Positions 37,873-46,894 are shown, counted from the stretch's first letter. The stretch: 64,000 bases of DNA from Clostridium gelidum (GCF_019977655.1 NZ_AP024849.1:4311001-4375000); one strand, 5' to 3'. A program made the numbers and translations. Notes: generated by a model not told the origin, from the letters alone.

Positions 37873-37904
37873 TGCATTGATTAATATCTCTATTAACCAA
37901 TGCA
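37873..37904 (-). terminator. rho-independent terminator after the isomerase gene
   Basis: TGCATTGATTAATA (37873-37886) pairs with TATTAACCAATGCA (37891-37904) with one mismatch, and the minus strand continues with seven T residues. It lies 32 bases after the stop codon at 37937. Confidence 0.8.
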
Positions 37905-37936
37905 TAAAAAATGTTTCTTCTAATTATTCATATATT

Positions 37937-39418
37937 TTATTCAAAAGGATTTTCTGTTTTATAAAGCATACCTTTAGGTTGATTAAATCCTAATTCTTTA
38001 ACACCTAAATATCTAAATAAATTGTGAATTGCCTTTCCATAATGTCCAAAAGCAACTGCTCCATGATGTGGATATCTACCTTCTATTAATACATGACGAT
38101 AGAATCTTCCCATTTCAGGAATTGCAAAGATACCAATAGATCCAAATGAACGAGTTGCAACTGGTAGAACTTCTCCTTGTGCTACATAAGCTGTTAATTC
38201 TGCATCTGCATTGCTTTGTAATCTAAAGAATGTAATATCTCCAGGAACAATATCCCCTTCAAGTGTTCCTCTAGTTATGTTTGGTTCTACATTTGGTTCA
38301 AGCGCTCTTGCCATAATCATTTGATTTTTCATAGTACAAGATGATAATTTACAAGCTGCTGTGTTACCACAATGGAAGCCCATAAATGTATCTTTTAATG
38401 TGTAATCAAATTTGCCTTTAATTTCTGATTCATACATATCAGCTGGTACTGAATTATTAATATCAAGTAAAGTAACAGCATCGCGGCTGATGCAAGTTCC
38501 AATATATTCACTTAATGCACCATAAATATCAACTTCGCAAGCTACTGGAATTCCCATTGCTGTTAAACGGCTGTTTACATAACAAGGTACAAATCCAAAT
38601 TGTGTTTGGAATGATGGCCAACATTTATTAGCAAATACAACATATTCTCTTGATCCTTTATGTTCTTCCATCCAATCTAATAATGTAATTTCATATTGCG
38701 CAAGTTTTGGCAAAATTCCAGGCATTTTGTTTCCTTGACCTAATTCTTTTTCCATACTAGCCATTACAGCTGGAATTCTCTCATCATTTGCATGATCATT
38801 GAATGCTGCATATAAATCAAGTTCTGAGTTTTCTTCTATTTCAACACCTAAGTTATATAATTGTTTAATAGGTGCATTACAAGCTAAGAAATCTTGTGGA
38901 CGAGGTCCAAATGAAATAATTTTTAAGTTTTGTATTCCAAGTAACGCAGTTGCAACTGGTACAAACTCAGAAATCATATCTGCAACTTCTGTTGCTGTTC
39001 CAACCGGATATTCAGGGATGTATGCTTTTATATTACGAAGTGCTAAATTGTAGCTTGCATTAAGCATTCCACAATATGCATCTCCACGTCCATTAATTAA
39101 GTTATCTCCAGTTTCCTCAGCTGCTGCAACAAACATTACAGGCCCATCAAATTTTTTAGCAAGTAAAGTTTCAGCAGTTTCAGGTCCAAAATTTCCAAGG
39201 AATACTACTAATGCATTTACACCTGCTTCTTTAACTTCTGCTAAAGCTTTTCCCATATGTTTTTCATTTTCAATAGCTGTTGGACATTCATAAATATCTC
39301 CATTAGATTTTTTATAAGCTTCTACTACAGCCTTTCTTCTATTAACTGATAACTCCATTGGGAAGCAATCTCTGCTTACCGCAACTATTCCTAATTTCAC
39401 TTCTGGTATATTATTCAT
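37937..39418 (-). CDS. L-fucose isomerase-family aldose isomerase, probable D-xylose isomerase of the non-orthologous type
   Basis: A 493-residue cytoplasmic ketol-isomerase of the FucI/AraA fold. The family signature lies at the C-terminus: ITRGTLEGDIVPGDITFFRL, FGSIGIFAIPEMGRFYRHVL and HHGAVAFGHYGKAIHNLFRY. There is no classical XylA gene in the locus, although xylulokinase, xylose importer, transaldolase and transketolase are all here. In C. acetobutylicum a FucI-related protein was recognised as the working xylose isomerase, and I infer the same role; L-arabinose or D-arabinose isomerase is the alternative. The start is the ATG at 39416-39418, with GGAGG ten bases upstream. It is the last gene of the locus, followed by a terminator. 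Confidence 0.8.
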   Translation of the reverse strand: MNNIPEVKLGIVAVSRDCFPMELSVNRRKAVVEAYKKSNGDIYECPTAIENEKHMGKALAEVKEAGVNALVVFLGNFGPETAETLLAKKFDGPVMFVAAAEETGDNLINGRGDAYCGMLNASYNLALRNIKAYIPEYPVGTATEVADMISEFVPVATALLGIQNLKIISFGPRPQDFLACNAPIKQLYNLGVEIEENSELDLYAAFNDHANDERIPAVMASMEKELGQGNKMPGILPKLAQYEITLLDWMEEHKGSREYVVFANKCWPSFQTQFGFVPCYVNSRLTAMGIPVACEVDIYGALSEYIGTCISRDAVTLLDINNSVPADMYESEIKGKFDYTLKDTFMGFHCGNTAACKLSSCTMKNQMIMARALEPNVEPNITRGTLEGDIVPGDITFFRLQSNADAELTAYVAQGEVLPVATRSFGSIGIFAIPEMGRFYRHVLIEGRYPHHGAVAFGHYGKAIHNLFRYLGVKELGFNQPKGMLYKTENPFE

Positions 39419-39532
39419 TTCTAATTCCTCCATTTAATTTAATTTTTTCAAACATACTTTATTATATAATTTGATATTATGAGCTATATTTTTTATTTAG
39501 TGAATTGTTCTTAATTATGCTTCGCACTCTTT

Positions 39533-40156
39533 TTATAGGTGAATATTTTCTCCAACCAATCCTATAAATGCTCCTTGTTCACCTAAATCTGTGTCTTTAT
39601 GACCAATTAACCACTTGTTTCTAGCAAATAACAATGCATCTTCGTTAACTTTTTCAATTGTTTTTTCTAAAGGCAAATTAGTATCTCTTGGCAATACAAC
39701 AACACATTTAAATCCATCTTCTTGTACATTGCAAGGTGCATAATGAAGAGTAGTTGCATATACTTCAATTATCGTTCCAGCTGGAACCATGAAGGCTTCT
39801 ATATTCGCAGTATCATACGAGTAATCGTCTTCAATATCTTGCTGACAACCTATTAGTAAAATAAGATCTGTTACTGCTATATTTATTTCAGATGAACGAT
39901 GATATTCAACTGCATTTAGCATATAATTATTGCCATTACAATATCCTATTTGAATTGGTAATTCACCAAATTCTCTTACTCTTAAATCTTCAGCAATTTT
40001 TAAATCTTCAAGTTCTTTAATAGATGGTTCATATATTACATCACTTGGAAGAGGTGTAATACTTTTCATCTTTTCAATTATTTCAGAGCAATCATAGTTC
40101 TTTAAAACTTGTCCATATTTTTTAAAATCAATGTCAGTAACCTTTTTTATAATCAT
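39533..40156 (-). CDS. DUF4867 family, cupin-like protein
   Basis: A 207-residue cytoplasmic protein of the DUF4867 family, whose members sit beside pentose or sugar-acid isomerase genes in Firmicutes. The centre shows a cupin-like pattern: PIQIGYCNGNNYMLNAVEYH, DLILLIGCQQD, AFMVPAGTIIEVYATTLHYA and FKCVVVLPRDTN. The His and Glu residues could bind metal, but no enzyme activity is established; aldose mutarotase or isomerase-type roles are guesses. The ATG at 40154-40156 has AGGTAGGG upstream; an in-frame ATG at 40195 lacks a site. It sits between the transketolase and isomerase genes on the same strand. Confidence 0.78.
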   Translation of the reverse strand: MIIKKVTDIDFKKYGQVLKNYDCSEIIEKMKSITPLPSDVIYEPSIKELEDLKIAEDLRVREFGELPIQIGYCNGNNYMLNAVEYHRSSEINIAVTDLILLIGCQQDIEDDYSYDTANIEAFMVPAGTIIEVYATTLHYAPCNVQEDGFKCVVVLPRDTNLPLEKTIEKVNEDALLFARNKWLIGHKDTDLGEQGAFIGLVGENIHL

Positions 40157-40291
40157 CTTAACCCTACCTTTCATATTTCTTATATTTATATACATATTGC
40201 AATATTTTGATAGTCACAAATATTTAAGACATCTTTATTTAATTCTTATCTACTTTATTACAATATGCTAAATCTACTTAAATTTAGGATT

Positions 40292-42283
40292 TTATTTATT
40301 GACCACCTTAGTAGCTTTTTCTACAACATTTTCTACAGTAAATCCAAATTGCTTAAATAATGTACCTGCATTTCCTGATGCTCCGAAAGTATCTAATGAA
40401 ATAACATCTCCATCAAGACCTACATATTTATGCCATCCAAAACTTGTTAATGCTTCAACAGCAACTCTTGCTCGAACTTTATTTGGCATAATTGATTCCT
40501 TATAAGCTGCATCTTGAGCTTCAAACAATTCGAATGATGGCATACTTATAACTCTTGCATCTATTCCTTTAGCTTCTAGTTCAGCTGCTGCTTTAAAGAT
40601 TAATTCAACTTCTGAACCTGATGCCATAAGAAGTACATCTGGAGTTTCATTCTTAGAATCCTTAAGGATATATCCACCCTTTAATCCTCTCTTAGGACAT
40701 CCATCATATAATGGCAACTTTTGTCTTGTTAAAACTAATGATGTTGGTGTTGTTCCATTAGTTACCGCATAATACCAAGCTGCTGCAGTTTCCTTTGAGT
40801 CAGCTGGTCTAAATACTGTCATATTTGGCATACTTCTAAGTGCTGCTAGTTGTTCTATTGGTTGATGAGTTGGGCCATCTTCTCCTACTCCAATGCTATC
40901 ATGAGTTAAAACATAAGCTACAGGAAGATTCATAAGAGCTGATAATCTCATAGCACCCTTCATGTAATCACTGAATACGAAGAATGTTGAACAGAATACC
41001 TTAAGTCCACCATGTACATACATACCATTAACTATAGCTGCCATTGCATGTTCTCTAACTCCAAAGTGAAGATTTTGTCCACCTCTGTCTGTATCTGAGA
41101 AATCTCCTTTGCCCGCCATATAAGTTTTATTTGAAGGAGCTAAATCAGCTGATCCTCCTATTAAATTAGGAATGAGCTTTGCTAATCTATTTATCAATAT
41201 TCCTGAAGATTCTCTTGTAGCCATTTCTTTATCAAAGCCCCAGAATTCTTCATTATTTAATAATGCTTCTTTATCAACTTCACCACTCATCCATGCAGCA
41301 TATTCTTTTGCAAGTTCAGGGTATTCTTTAGAATATTCACTGAATAATTTATTCCAAGCTGATTCTTTTGAAACACCTTTTTCTATGTGTTCATTCATAT
41401 TTGAATACACTTCATCTGGTACATAGAAAGCAGGTTCTGTTTTCCAACCTAAGTTTTCTTTCATTGCAATTACATTTTCAGCACCTAGTGGTTCTCCATG
41501 AGCTGAAGCTTTTCCTTGCTTTGCAGGACATCCAAAACCAATTTGATTTTTAACTATTATAATTGAAGGTTTTGAAGTTTCTGCTTTAGCTGCTTCTATT
41601 GCACTTTCTATTGCATCTATATCATTTCCATCAGCAATTTTTAATACTTGCCAGCCATAAGCTTCATATCTTTTAGCAACATCTTCTCTAAATGCTATAT
41701 CAGTACTTCCTTCAATTGAAATATTATTGGAATCATATAATACAACTAATTTTCCAAGTCCTAAAGTTCCAGCAAGTGATGATGCTTCTCCTGAAATCCC
41801 TTCCATAAGACAACCATCTCCACATATTGCATATGTATAGTGATCAACTACACTACAGTTTGGTTTATTAAACTTGTCAGCAAGATGCGTTTCTGCCATC
41901 GCCATACCTACTGCATTACATACACCTTGTCCAAGAGGTCCAGTTGTAATTTCAACACCTTTAGTATGACCAAACTCAGGATGTCCTGGAGTTAAACTTC
42001 CTACTTGTCTGAAATTTTTAATATCGGAAACTTTTACTCCATATCCAAATAAGTGTAATAATGAATATTCAAGCATTGACCCATGCCCTGCTGATAATAC
42101 AAATCTGTCTCTATTATCCCAAGTTGGATTTTTTCCATTATGGTTCATTTTTGTCCATAGTGTAAATGCCATAGTTGCTGCTCCAAGTGGAAGTCCTGGA
42201 TGTCCTGACTTTGATTTTTCAATAGCATCTGCTGAAAGCACTCTTATTGCATTAATAGATAACTTATCTAATTCTCTACTCAT
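40292..42283 (-). CDS. tkt: transketolase
   Basis: A 663-residue complete transketolase, which moves two-carbon units between pentose and other sugar phosphates in the non-oxidative pentose phosphate pathway. The thiamine diphosphate motif is CGDGCLMEGISGEASSLAG with LVVLYDSNNISIEG. The pyrimidine domain has FGVREHAMAAIVNGMYVHGG and GVGEDGPTHQPIEQLAALRS, and the C-terminal domain is full length. The start is the ATG at 42281-42283; a GTG 12 bases further up lies inside the GTGAGGA ribosome binding region. It belongs to the pentose locus, downstream of the small transaldolase gene. Confidence 0.96.
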   Translation of the reverse strand: MSRELDKLSINAIRVLSADAIEKSKSGHPGLPLGAATMAFTLWTKMNHNGKNPTWDNRDRFVLSAGHGSMLEYSLLHLFGYGVKVSDIKNFRQVGSLTPGHPEFGHTKGVEITTGPLGQGVCNAVGMAMAETHLADKFNKPNCSVVDHYTYAICGDGCLMEGISGEASSLAGTLGLGKLVVLYDSNNISIEGSTDIAFREDVAKRYEAYGWQVLKIADGNDIDAIESAIEAAKAETSKPSIIIVKNQIGFGCPAKQGKASAHGEPLGAENVIAMKENLGWKTEPAFYVPDEVYSNMNEHIEKGVSKESAWNKLFSEYSKEYPELAKEYAAWMSGEVDKEALLNNEEFWGFDKEMATRESSGILINRLAKLIPNLIGGSADLAPSNKTYMAGKGDFSDTDRGGQNLHFGVREHAMAAIVNGMYVHGGLKVFCSTFFVFSDYMKGAMRLSALMNLPVAYVLTHDSIGVGEDGPTHQPIEQLAALRSMPNMTVFRPADSKETAAAWYYAVTNGTTPTSLVLTRQKLPLYDGCPKRGLKGGYILKDSKNETPDVLLMASGSEVELIFKAAAELEAKGIDARVISMPSFELFEAQDAAYKESIMPNKVRARVAVEALTSFGWHKYVGLDGDVISLDTFGASGNAGTLFKQFGFTVENVVEKATKVVNK

Positions 42284-42346
42284 TTTTTTCCTCACTTTGC
42301 ATTATTTATTTTTTATAATATCTACCTAAATCCGCATTCTACAAGC

Positions 42347-42378
42347 AAATTCTAAAATTCTAAAATTCTTAAATTCTT
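42347..42378. repeat. imperfect 8-base tandem repeat
   Basis: The unit AAATTCTA recurs about four times with small changes (AAATTCTAAAATTCTAAAAT, then TCTTAAATTCT), 65-95 bases upstream of the transketolase start. Confidence 0.6.
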
Positions 42379-42466
42379 GGCAAATATCTAATATATTTTA
42401 TCAACTTTTATATAGATAACCTCAATATAACTTATACTATATTTGGTATTTCATTTAATATTCACC

Positions 42467-42750
42467 ACACCTAAGTGTATATCTAAAACCAGAAATTGGA
42501 TACATTTTTGTGTAGTAGGCATTGAAAATAAGCTGTTGAAGCTTCTTAATGGAAGGTTGTTCCATTATAGTTTGTCCAAAAAGTGAGAATCGAAATTTTA
42601 TATTTCGTTCTTCGAACTTTCTCTGTGAGCTTTTACATTTGGAGCAAACTATAATGGGTACAACCTCCCATTTAGATGCTTCCAGCGAAATTTTCACAGT
42701 CCTACGGAATAAATATGTATTTAATTTCGGCGATTATACGAATAAGTACG
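42467..42750. repeat. long palindromic repeat element, copy A
   Basis: Outer arms GAAATTGGATACAT (from 42492) and ATGTATTTAATTTC (ending 42728) are inverted copies, and weaker pairing extends to the flanks. Inner arms (GGTTGTTCCATTATAGTTTG and CAAACTATAATGGGTACAAC) are also inverted. The whole unit can fold into one long hairpin. It matches the element at 46657-46894 nearly base for base, except for about 50 extra bases in the loop (about 42579-42636). It begins within three bases of the transaldolase stop codon. Confidence 0.85.
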
Positions 42751-42752
42751 AT

Positions 42753-43400
42753 TTATTTTCCAAATGCTGCAGCCCAATCTGCCTTAAACTTTTCTAGTCC
42801 TTGATCTGTTAATGGATGTTTTATCATTTGTAGAACTAAGCTATAAGGTATTGTTGATATATTTGCTCCTGCTTGTGCTGCTTGAATAACATGAATTGGA
42901 TTTCTTACGCTAGCTGCAATTATTTCTGTTTCTATTCCATGAATTGCAAATATATCTGCGATATTTCTAACTAGTTCCATTCCATCCATTGATATATCAT
43001 CTATTCTTCCTAAAAACGGACTTACATATGTTGCTCCTGAATTTGCTGCAAGTAATGCTTGTGTTACTGAGAAGATTAAAGTTACATTTGTTTTAATTCC
43101 TTCTTTAGATAAAACTTTAGTTGCCTTAAGTCCTTCTGCTGTCATTGGAATTTTTACAATCATATTCTTATGAATTGCAGCAATTTCTCTTCCCTCTTTA
43201 ATCATTCCTTGTGCATCTTCACTTATAACTTCTCCACTTATTGGTCCATCTACTATTTCTGTTATTTCCTTTATAACTTCATTAAAATCTCTGCCTTCTT
43301 TTGCAATTAGTGATGGGTTTGTAGTCACACCACATATTACTCCCATTTCGTTTGCTTCTTTAATGTGCTCTATGTTTGCTGTGTCTAAAAAAAATCTCAT
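42753..43400 (-). CDS. tal: transaldolase, small TalC/fructose-6-phosphate aldolase-like type
   Basis: A 215-residue TIM-barrel transaldolase of the short class, which transfers a dihydroxyacetone unit in the non-oxidative pentose phosphate pathway. Visible family marks are MRFFLDTANIEHIKEAN, GVTTNPSLIAKEG, the Schiff-base Lys83 in NMIVKIPMTAEGLKA, and SPFLGRIDD. Length is normal. GAGGAG precedes the ATG. It follows the xylR gene by 93 bases and precedes the transketolase gene, with a long palindromic repeat starting right after its stop codon. Confidence 0.94.
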   Translation of the reverse strand: MRFFLDTANIEHIKEANEMGVICGVTTNPSLIAKEGRDFNEVIKEITEIVDGPISGEVISEDAQGMIKEGREIAAIHKNMIVKIPMTAEGLKATKVLSKEGIKTNVTLIFSVTQALLAANSGATYVSPFLGRIDDISMDGMELVRNIADIFAIHGIETEIIAASVRNPIHVIQAAQAGANISTIPYSLVLQMIKHPLTDQGLEKFKADWAAAFGK

Positions 43401-43493
43401 TTTCTTAACATCTCCTCTTTAATTATTGCTTACATTATTTTTAAATATCATTTGATAAGTTTTCGAATTAATAGAGTAATTTTCACCACTCCA

Positions 43494-44639
43494 CTATTTA
43501 ATTTCTAAAAATTCTTCAATGGGCATCATTGCTGCCCCTAACAAATATGATTCTTTAAAACTTGCAATACTAATATTACAGCTATTTTCATCTGTAAATA
43601 AATTGTCTTTATAAATATTTTTCTTTACAACCTCTATTTTATCTTTTAGTAAACTATTTATGTCTCCACCTATAATTACACTATTTGGATCCAATATCAT
43701 AATTAAATTTGATATACCTAATGATAATGTCTTTAAATATTTATCCAATATCTTTTGAGCTACTTCATCTTTTTGAATATATTTTTCTTCAAACTCGTCT
43801 ATATCTAAAATATTACAAGATGATACTTCATTATAATTATCTATTAATGAATTCATTGAAGTATATGCTTCTAAGCATCCTTTAGCTCCACACTTGCACT
43901 TTTTACCATTGATTGCTATTTTCATATGACCCATTTCACCAGAGGAATTATTATCGCCTCTATATATCTTCCCATTTATTATTATCCCAAGACCTAATCC
44001 ATCTGTTATTGATATATATAATAAATTATTTAATATATCTTTTCTATTTAGGAATTCATAATAAGCGGATAAATTGGCTTCATTATCGACATATATAGGT
44101 ACATTTAAATGTTCAAATTTCTCCTTCAAGTTGAAATCCTTTATTCCTAAAAGGTAGCAATATTTTACTATACCAGTCTTAAAGTCAACAGTCCCTTGAA
44201 GTGAAATTCCAACTCCTAATAATTTTTCAGAACTTATGCTATATTTATTCATTATTATTCCTATATTTTCATTGGCAAGAACTATTATATTTTCTATTCC
44301 ATCATTTTTATGTCTAACTCTTATATTTTCAATAATGTTTTTCTTTAAGTTAACCAAAGATATCTTTATATGATTTGGTGTTAATGCAACGCCAATGGAG
44401 TATCTACAGTTTTCATTTAATTTAATTGCAATTGCTTTTCTTCCGCCAGTAGATTCTAATGATCCTACTTCTTCTACAATGCCTTCATCTTTTAGCTCTG
44501 TAATATTAGTTGAAACTGTTGTTATACTTATATCTAGCTTTCTAGAAATATCTAATTTAGTAATTTCATTTTTTTCTAATAATAATGTTATTATTTTCTT
44601 TCTATTTGTTTCTTTTATTTTACTATGATTTATCTCCAT
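43494..44639 (-). CDS. xylR: ROK-family xylose repressor
   Basis: A 381-residue regulator. An N-terminal winged helix (about 10-65, LEKNEITKLDISRKLDISIT, TVSTNITELKDEGIVEE) is followed by a ROK sugar-kinase-like domain with the zinc motif CKCGAKGCLEAYTS near 255 and DPNSVIIGGDIN near 320. It matches XylR of Firmicutes, which represses xylose genes until xylose binds. Its place between the xylulokinase and transaldolase genes supports that role. I take the ATG at 44637-44639; a TTG lies immediately upstream in frame. An inverted repeat at 44666-44686 may be its own operator. Confidence 0.9.
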   Translation of the reverse strand: MEINHSKIKETNRKKIITLLLEKNEITKLDISRKLDISITTVSTNITELKDEGIVEEVGSLESTGGRKAIAIKLNENCRYSIGVALTPNHIKISLVNLKKNIIENIRVRHKNDGIENIIVLANENIGIIMNKYSISSEKLLGVGISLQGTVDFKTGIVKYCYLLGIKDFNLKEKFEHLNVPIYVDNEANLSAYYEFLNRKDILNNLLYISITDGLGLGIIINGKIYRGDNNSSGEMGHMKIAINGKKCKCGAKGCLEAYTSMNSLIDNYNEVSSCNILDIDEFEEKYIQKDEVAQKILDKYLKTLSLGISNLIMILDPNSVIIGGDINSLLKDKIEVVKKNIYKDNLFTDENSCNISIASFKESYLLGAAMMPIEEFLEIK

Positions 44640-44665
44640 CAAATTTGAAAGTACCCCTCTCGCCT

Positions 44666-44686
44666 ACTATTATAGACAATAATAGT
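44666..44686. promoter_or_regulatory. inverted repeat upstream of xylR, operator candidate
   Basis: ACTATTATAGACAATAATAGT is an inverted repeat (ACTATTAT and its near complement AATAATAGT) located 27-47 bases before the xylR start and 34 bases after the xylulokinase stop. No T-tract follows on the minus strand, so an operator fits better than a terminator. The role is inferred. Confidence 0.4.
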
Positions 44687-44719
44687 TTTTCTTAAATAAT
44701 ATCACTATTATGTATTTTA

Positions 44720-46222
44720 TTAAATATCTTTTATTTTAGGATAAGCTGAGTTATATACAGCATATACTTTAGCATATACTTCTTTTAAATCAACATTTGG
44801 ATCCACCTTTGAATTTCCTTTTATGATTTTACTACAAGCATCCTCTACTGAATCATATATTCCAGCTCCTACTCCTGCAAGTATTGCTACTCCAAGTGCT
44901 CCACCTTCTGATGCTTTTACTGTAGTTAATGAATACCCAAAAATATCAGCTAATATTTGTCTCCAAACACTACTTTCTGCACCGCCACCACTTACTCTTA
45001 TTTCATCAATATTTACATTCATGTTTTCAATAAGATCCAGGCAGTTCTTTAAGCTAAAACTAACACCTTCTAATATACTACGTACAAAATCATCATGATT
45101 ATTTATTAGAGATACTCCTAAAAATGCACCTTTTACATTTGGATCTATATGTGGAGTTCTTTCTCCCATAAGATATGGTAAATATACTATTCCATTAGAT
45201 CCTGGTTTTGATGCAGCTGCTATTTCAGTTAAGATATCATATATATCTCTTCCTGACTTTTCACTGTCTTCAACTTCTTTAGCACAAAATGTTCTTTTAA
45301 ACCAATTTAATGATAAACCAGCTCCTTGAGTAACACCCATTATGTGCCACTTATTAGGTACAGCATGGCATAAAGTATGAACTCTTCCTTCTTTATCAAA
45401 TCTTGGTGTGTCAGTTGCTGCAAATACAACTCCTGATGTACCTATAGTTGTTGATATTATCCCTTCACTTACTATCCCATTTCCGATAGCTCCTGCTGCT
45501 TGATCTCCTGCACCACCAACAACTGGCGTATTTAATGCTAGGTTTGTTAATTTAGCAGCTTCTTCTGTGACATGTCCACTAACAACTACTGATTCATAAA
45601 CATCTGCTAATATATTTTTATCTATATTTAAATCCTTAAGCAGCTCATCACTCCAGTTTCTAGTATTAATATCTAGCATTTGCATTCCACTGGCATCTGA
45701 AACTTCTGTTGCAAAAATATTTGTTAATTTTAATCTTATATAATCTTTTGGAAGAAGTATTTTATATATTTTTTCATAATTTTCTGGTTCATTATTTCTA
45801 ACCCATAATAATTTTGAAAGTGTAAATCCAGTTAATGCAGGATTTCCTGTTATTCTAATTAATCTTTCTTTTCCTATAACTTCTGTCATGTAATCGCACT
45901 CTTTTTCTGTTCTTTGATCACACCATATTATAGAATTCCTAATTACCTTATAATCTTTATCTACTAAAACAAGTCCATGCATTTGACCACTTAAGCCAAT
46001 ACCTTTAATGTCAGAAGCTTGTACACCACTTTTTTCGATAACATCTTTTATACCTTTAACACACGCTTCCCACCAGTCTTCTGGATTTTGTTCTGCCCAT
46101 CCTACTTGTGGTTGAAATAAATCATAACCATATGTAGCAGTTTTTATTGTTTTTCCTTCTTCATCAAATAAAGCTGTCTTAGTTCCTGATGTTCCAATAT
46201 CTAATCCTAACAAATATCTCAT
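44720..46222 (-). CDS. xylB: xylulokinase
   Basis: A 500-residue FGGY-family kinase that phosphorylates D-xylulose to D-xylulose 5-phosphate. Marks in order: LLGLDIGTSGTKTALFD at the N-terminus, the xylulokinase-typical GWAEQNPEDWWEACVKGI, GLSGQMHGLVLVD, SIIWCDQRTEKECD, the FGGY signature region GSNGIVYLPYLMGERTPHID and IRVSGGGAESSVWRQILADI. Length is normal. GGGAGG precedes the ATG. It lies between the xylFGH importer and xylR on the same strand, separated from xylH by a palindromic repeat and a hairpin. Confidence 0.96.
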   Translation of the reverse strand: MRYLLGLDIGTSGTKTALFDEEGKTIKTATYGYDLFQPQVGWAEQNPEDWWEACVKGIKDVIEKSGVQASDIKGIGLSGQMHGLVLVDKDYKVIRNSIIWCDQRTEKECDYMTEVIGKERLIRITGNPALTGFTLSKLLWVRNNEPENYEKIYKILLPKDYIRLKLTNIFATEVSDASGMQMLDINTRNWSDELLKDLNIDKNILADVYESVVVSGHVTEEAAKLTNLALNTPVVGGAGDQAAGAIGNGIVSEGIISTTIGTSGVVFAATDTPRFDKEGRVHTLCHAVPNKWHIMGVTQGAGLSLNWFKRTFCAKEVEDSEKSGRDIYDILTEIAAASKPGSNGIVYLPYLMGERTPHIDPNVKGAFLGVSLINNHDDFVRSILEGVSFSLKNCLDLIENMNVNIDEIRVSGGGAESSVWRQILADIFGYSLTTVKASEGGALGVAILAGVGAGIYDSVEDACSKIIKGNSKVDPNVDLKEVYAKVYAVYNSAYPKIKDI

Positions 46223-46530
46223 GATAAACCTCCCATTTTTAATATGCCTTGCTTTTATATAATCTCAAACTTTAGATTTGAAATTACTTTTTAAATGTAT
46301 TTTAATAAGTTCATTTTACTTCTATTTTTACTTCTAGTCAATATCTTTCAGTAAACTTTTTCATAATTATTTTCTTTTAATATCTCTAATGTCTATTTTA
46401 AACTTTTGTGCTATTCTTAAGTTTTTAAAAGAGTTCATAAATACCATCTATTATTTTTAAATTATGCTAATATAATATTTACTGTATTTTAAAAAATAAA
46501 GATTCGATAGAATAAAGTGCGCTAATTAAA

Positions 46531-46583
46531 TTTGTATAACAATAGGTAGTTTATTCTAAATAAACTACCTATTGTTATACAAA
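46531..46583. repeat. perfect 25-bp inverted repeat with three-base loop
   Basis: TTTGTATAACAATAGGTAGT plus TTATT (46531-46555) is the exact complement of 46559-46583. Neither side has a proper T-tract, so a plain rho-independent terminator is uncertain. It stands about 300 bases upstream of xylB and may be a transcript-end structure or a protein-binding site. Confidence 0.75.
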
Positions 46584-46656
46584 TGATTTTATTCTCTACT
46601 ATATAGATACCCACAACTGAAATTTTACTTATGCTCGGTATTATATTCAACATTTG

Positions 46657-46894
46657 CTATACTTAGGAGCATATCCAACAGAGAAATTGGATACATATTT
46701 GTGAAGTAGGCATTGAAAATAAGCTGCTGAAGCTTCTTAATGGGAGGTTGTTCCATTATAGTTTGTCCAAATTTTACATTTGGAGCAAACTATAATGGGT
46801 GCAACCTCCCATTTAGAATGCTTCCAGCGAAATTTTCACAGTCCTACGGAATAAATATGTATTCAATTTCGGCGGATGTAGGCATAAGTATGAG
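46657..46894. repeat. long palindromic repeat element, copy B
   Basis: Outer arms GAAATTGGATACATATT (from 46683) and AATATGTATTCAATTTC (ending 46870) are inverted with one mismatch. Inner arms GGGAGGTTGTTCCATTATAG (from 46741) and CTATAATGGGTGCAACCTCC (ending about 46808) pair around a short loop. It is the shorter copy of the element at 42467-42750. It lies 52 bases after the xylH stop. Confidence 0.85.

Larger units (their letters stand above)
37636..37936. other. intergenic stretch with two terminators and an operator-like site
   Basis: This region holds, from left to right, the palindrome 37645-37658, the hairpin 37677-37710 and the hairpin 37873-37904. No gene is present. Confidence 0.6.
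42284..42752. other. intergenic stretch with tandem repeat and long palindromic element
   Basis: Contains an 8-base tandem repeat (42347-42378) and the palindromic element 42467-42750. Short open frames inside the palindrome have no ribosome binding site and are not genes. The transketolase promoter, if separate, must lie within about 180 bases of its start. Confidence 0.7.

Noticed and set aside
42455..42697. Open frame inside palindromic element A
   Set aside because: It follows from the palindrome, has no ribosome binding site, and is not conserved in copy B because of the loop difference.
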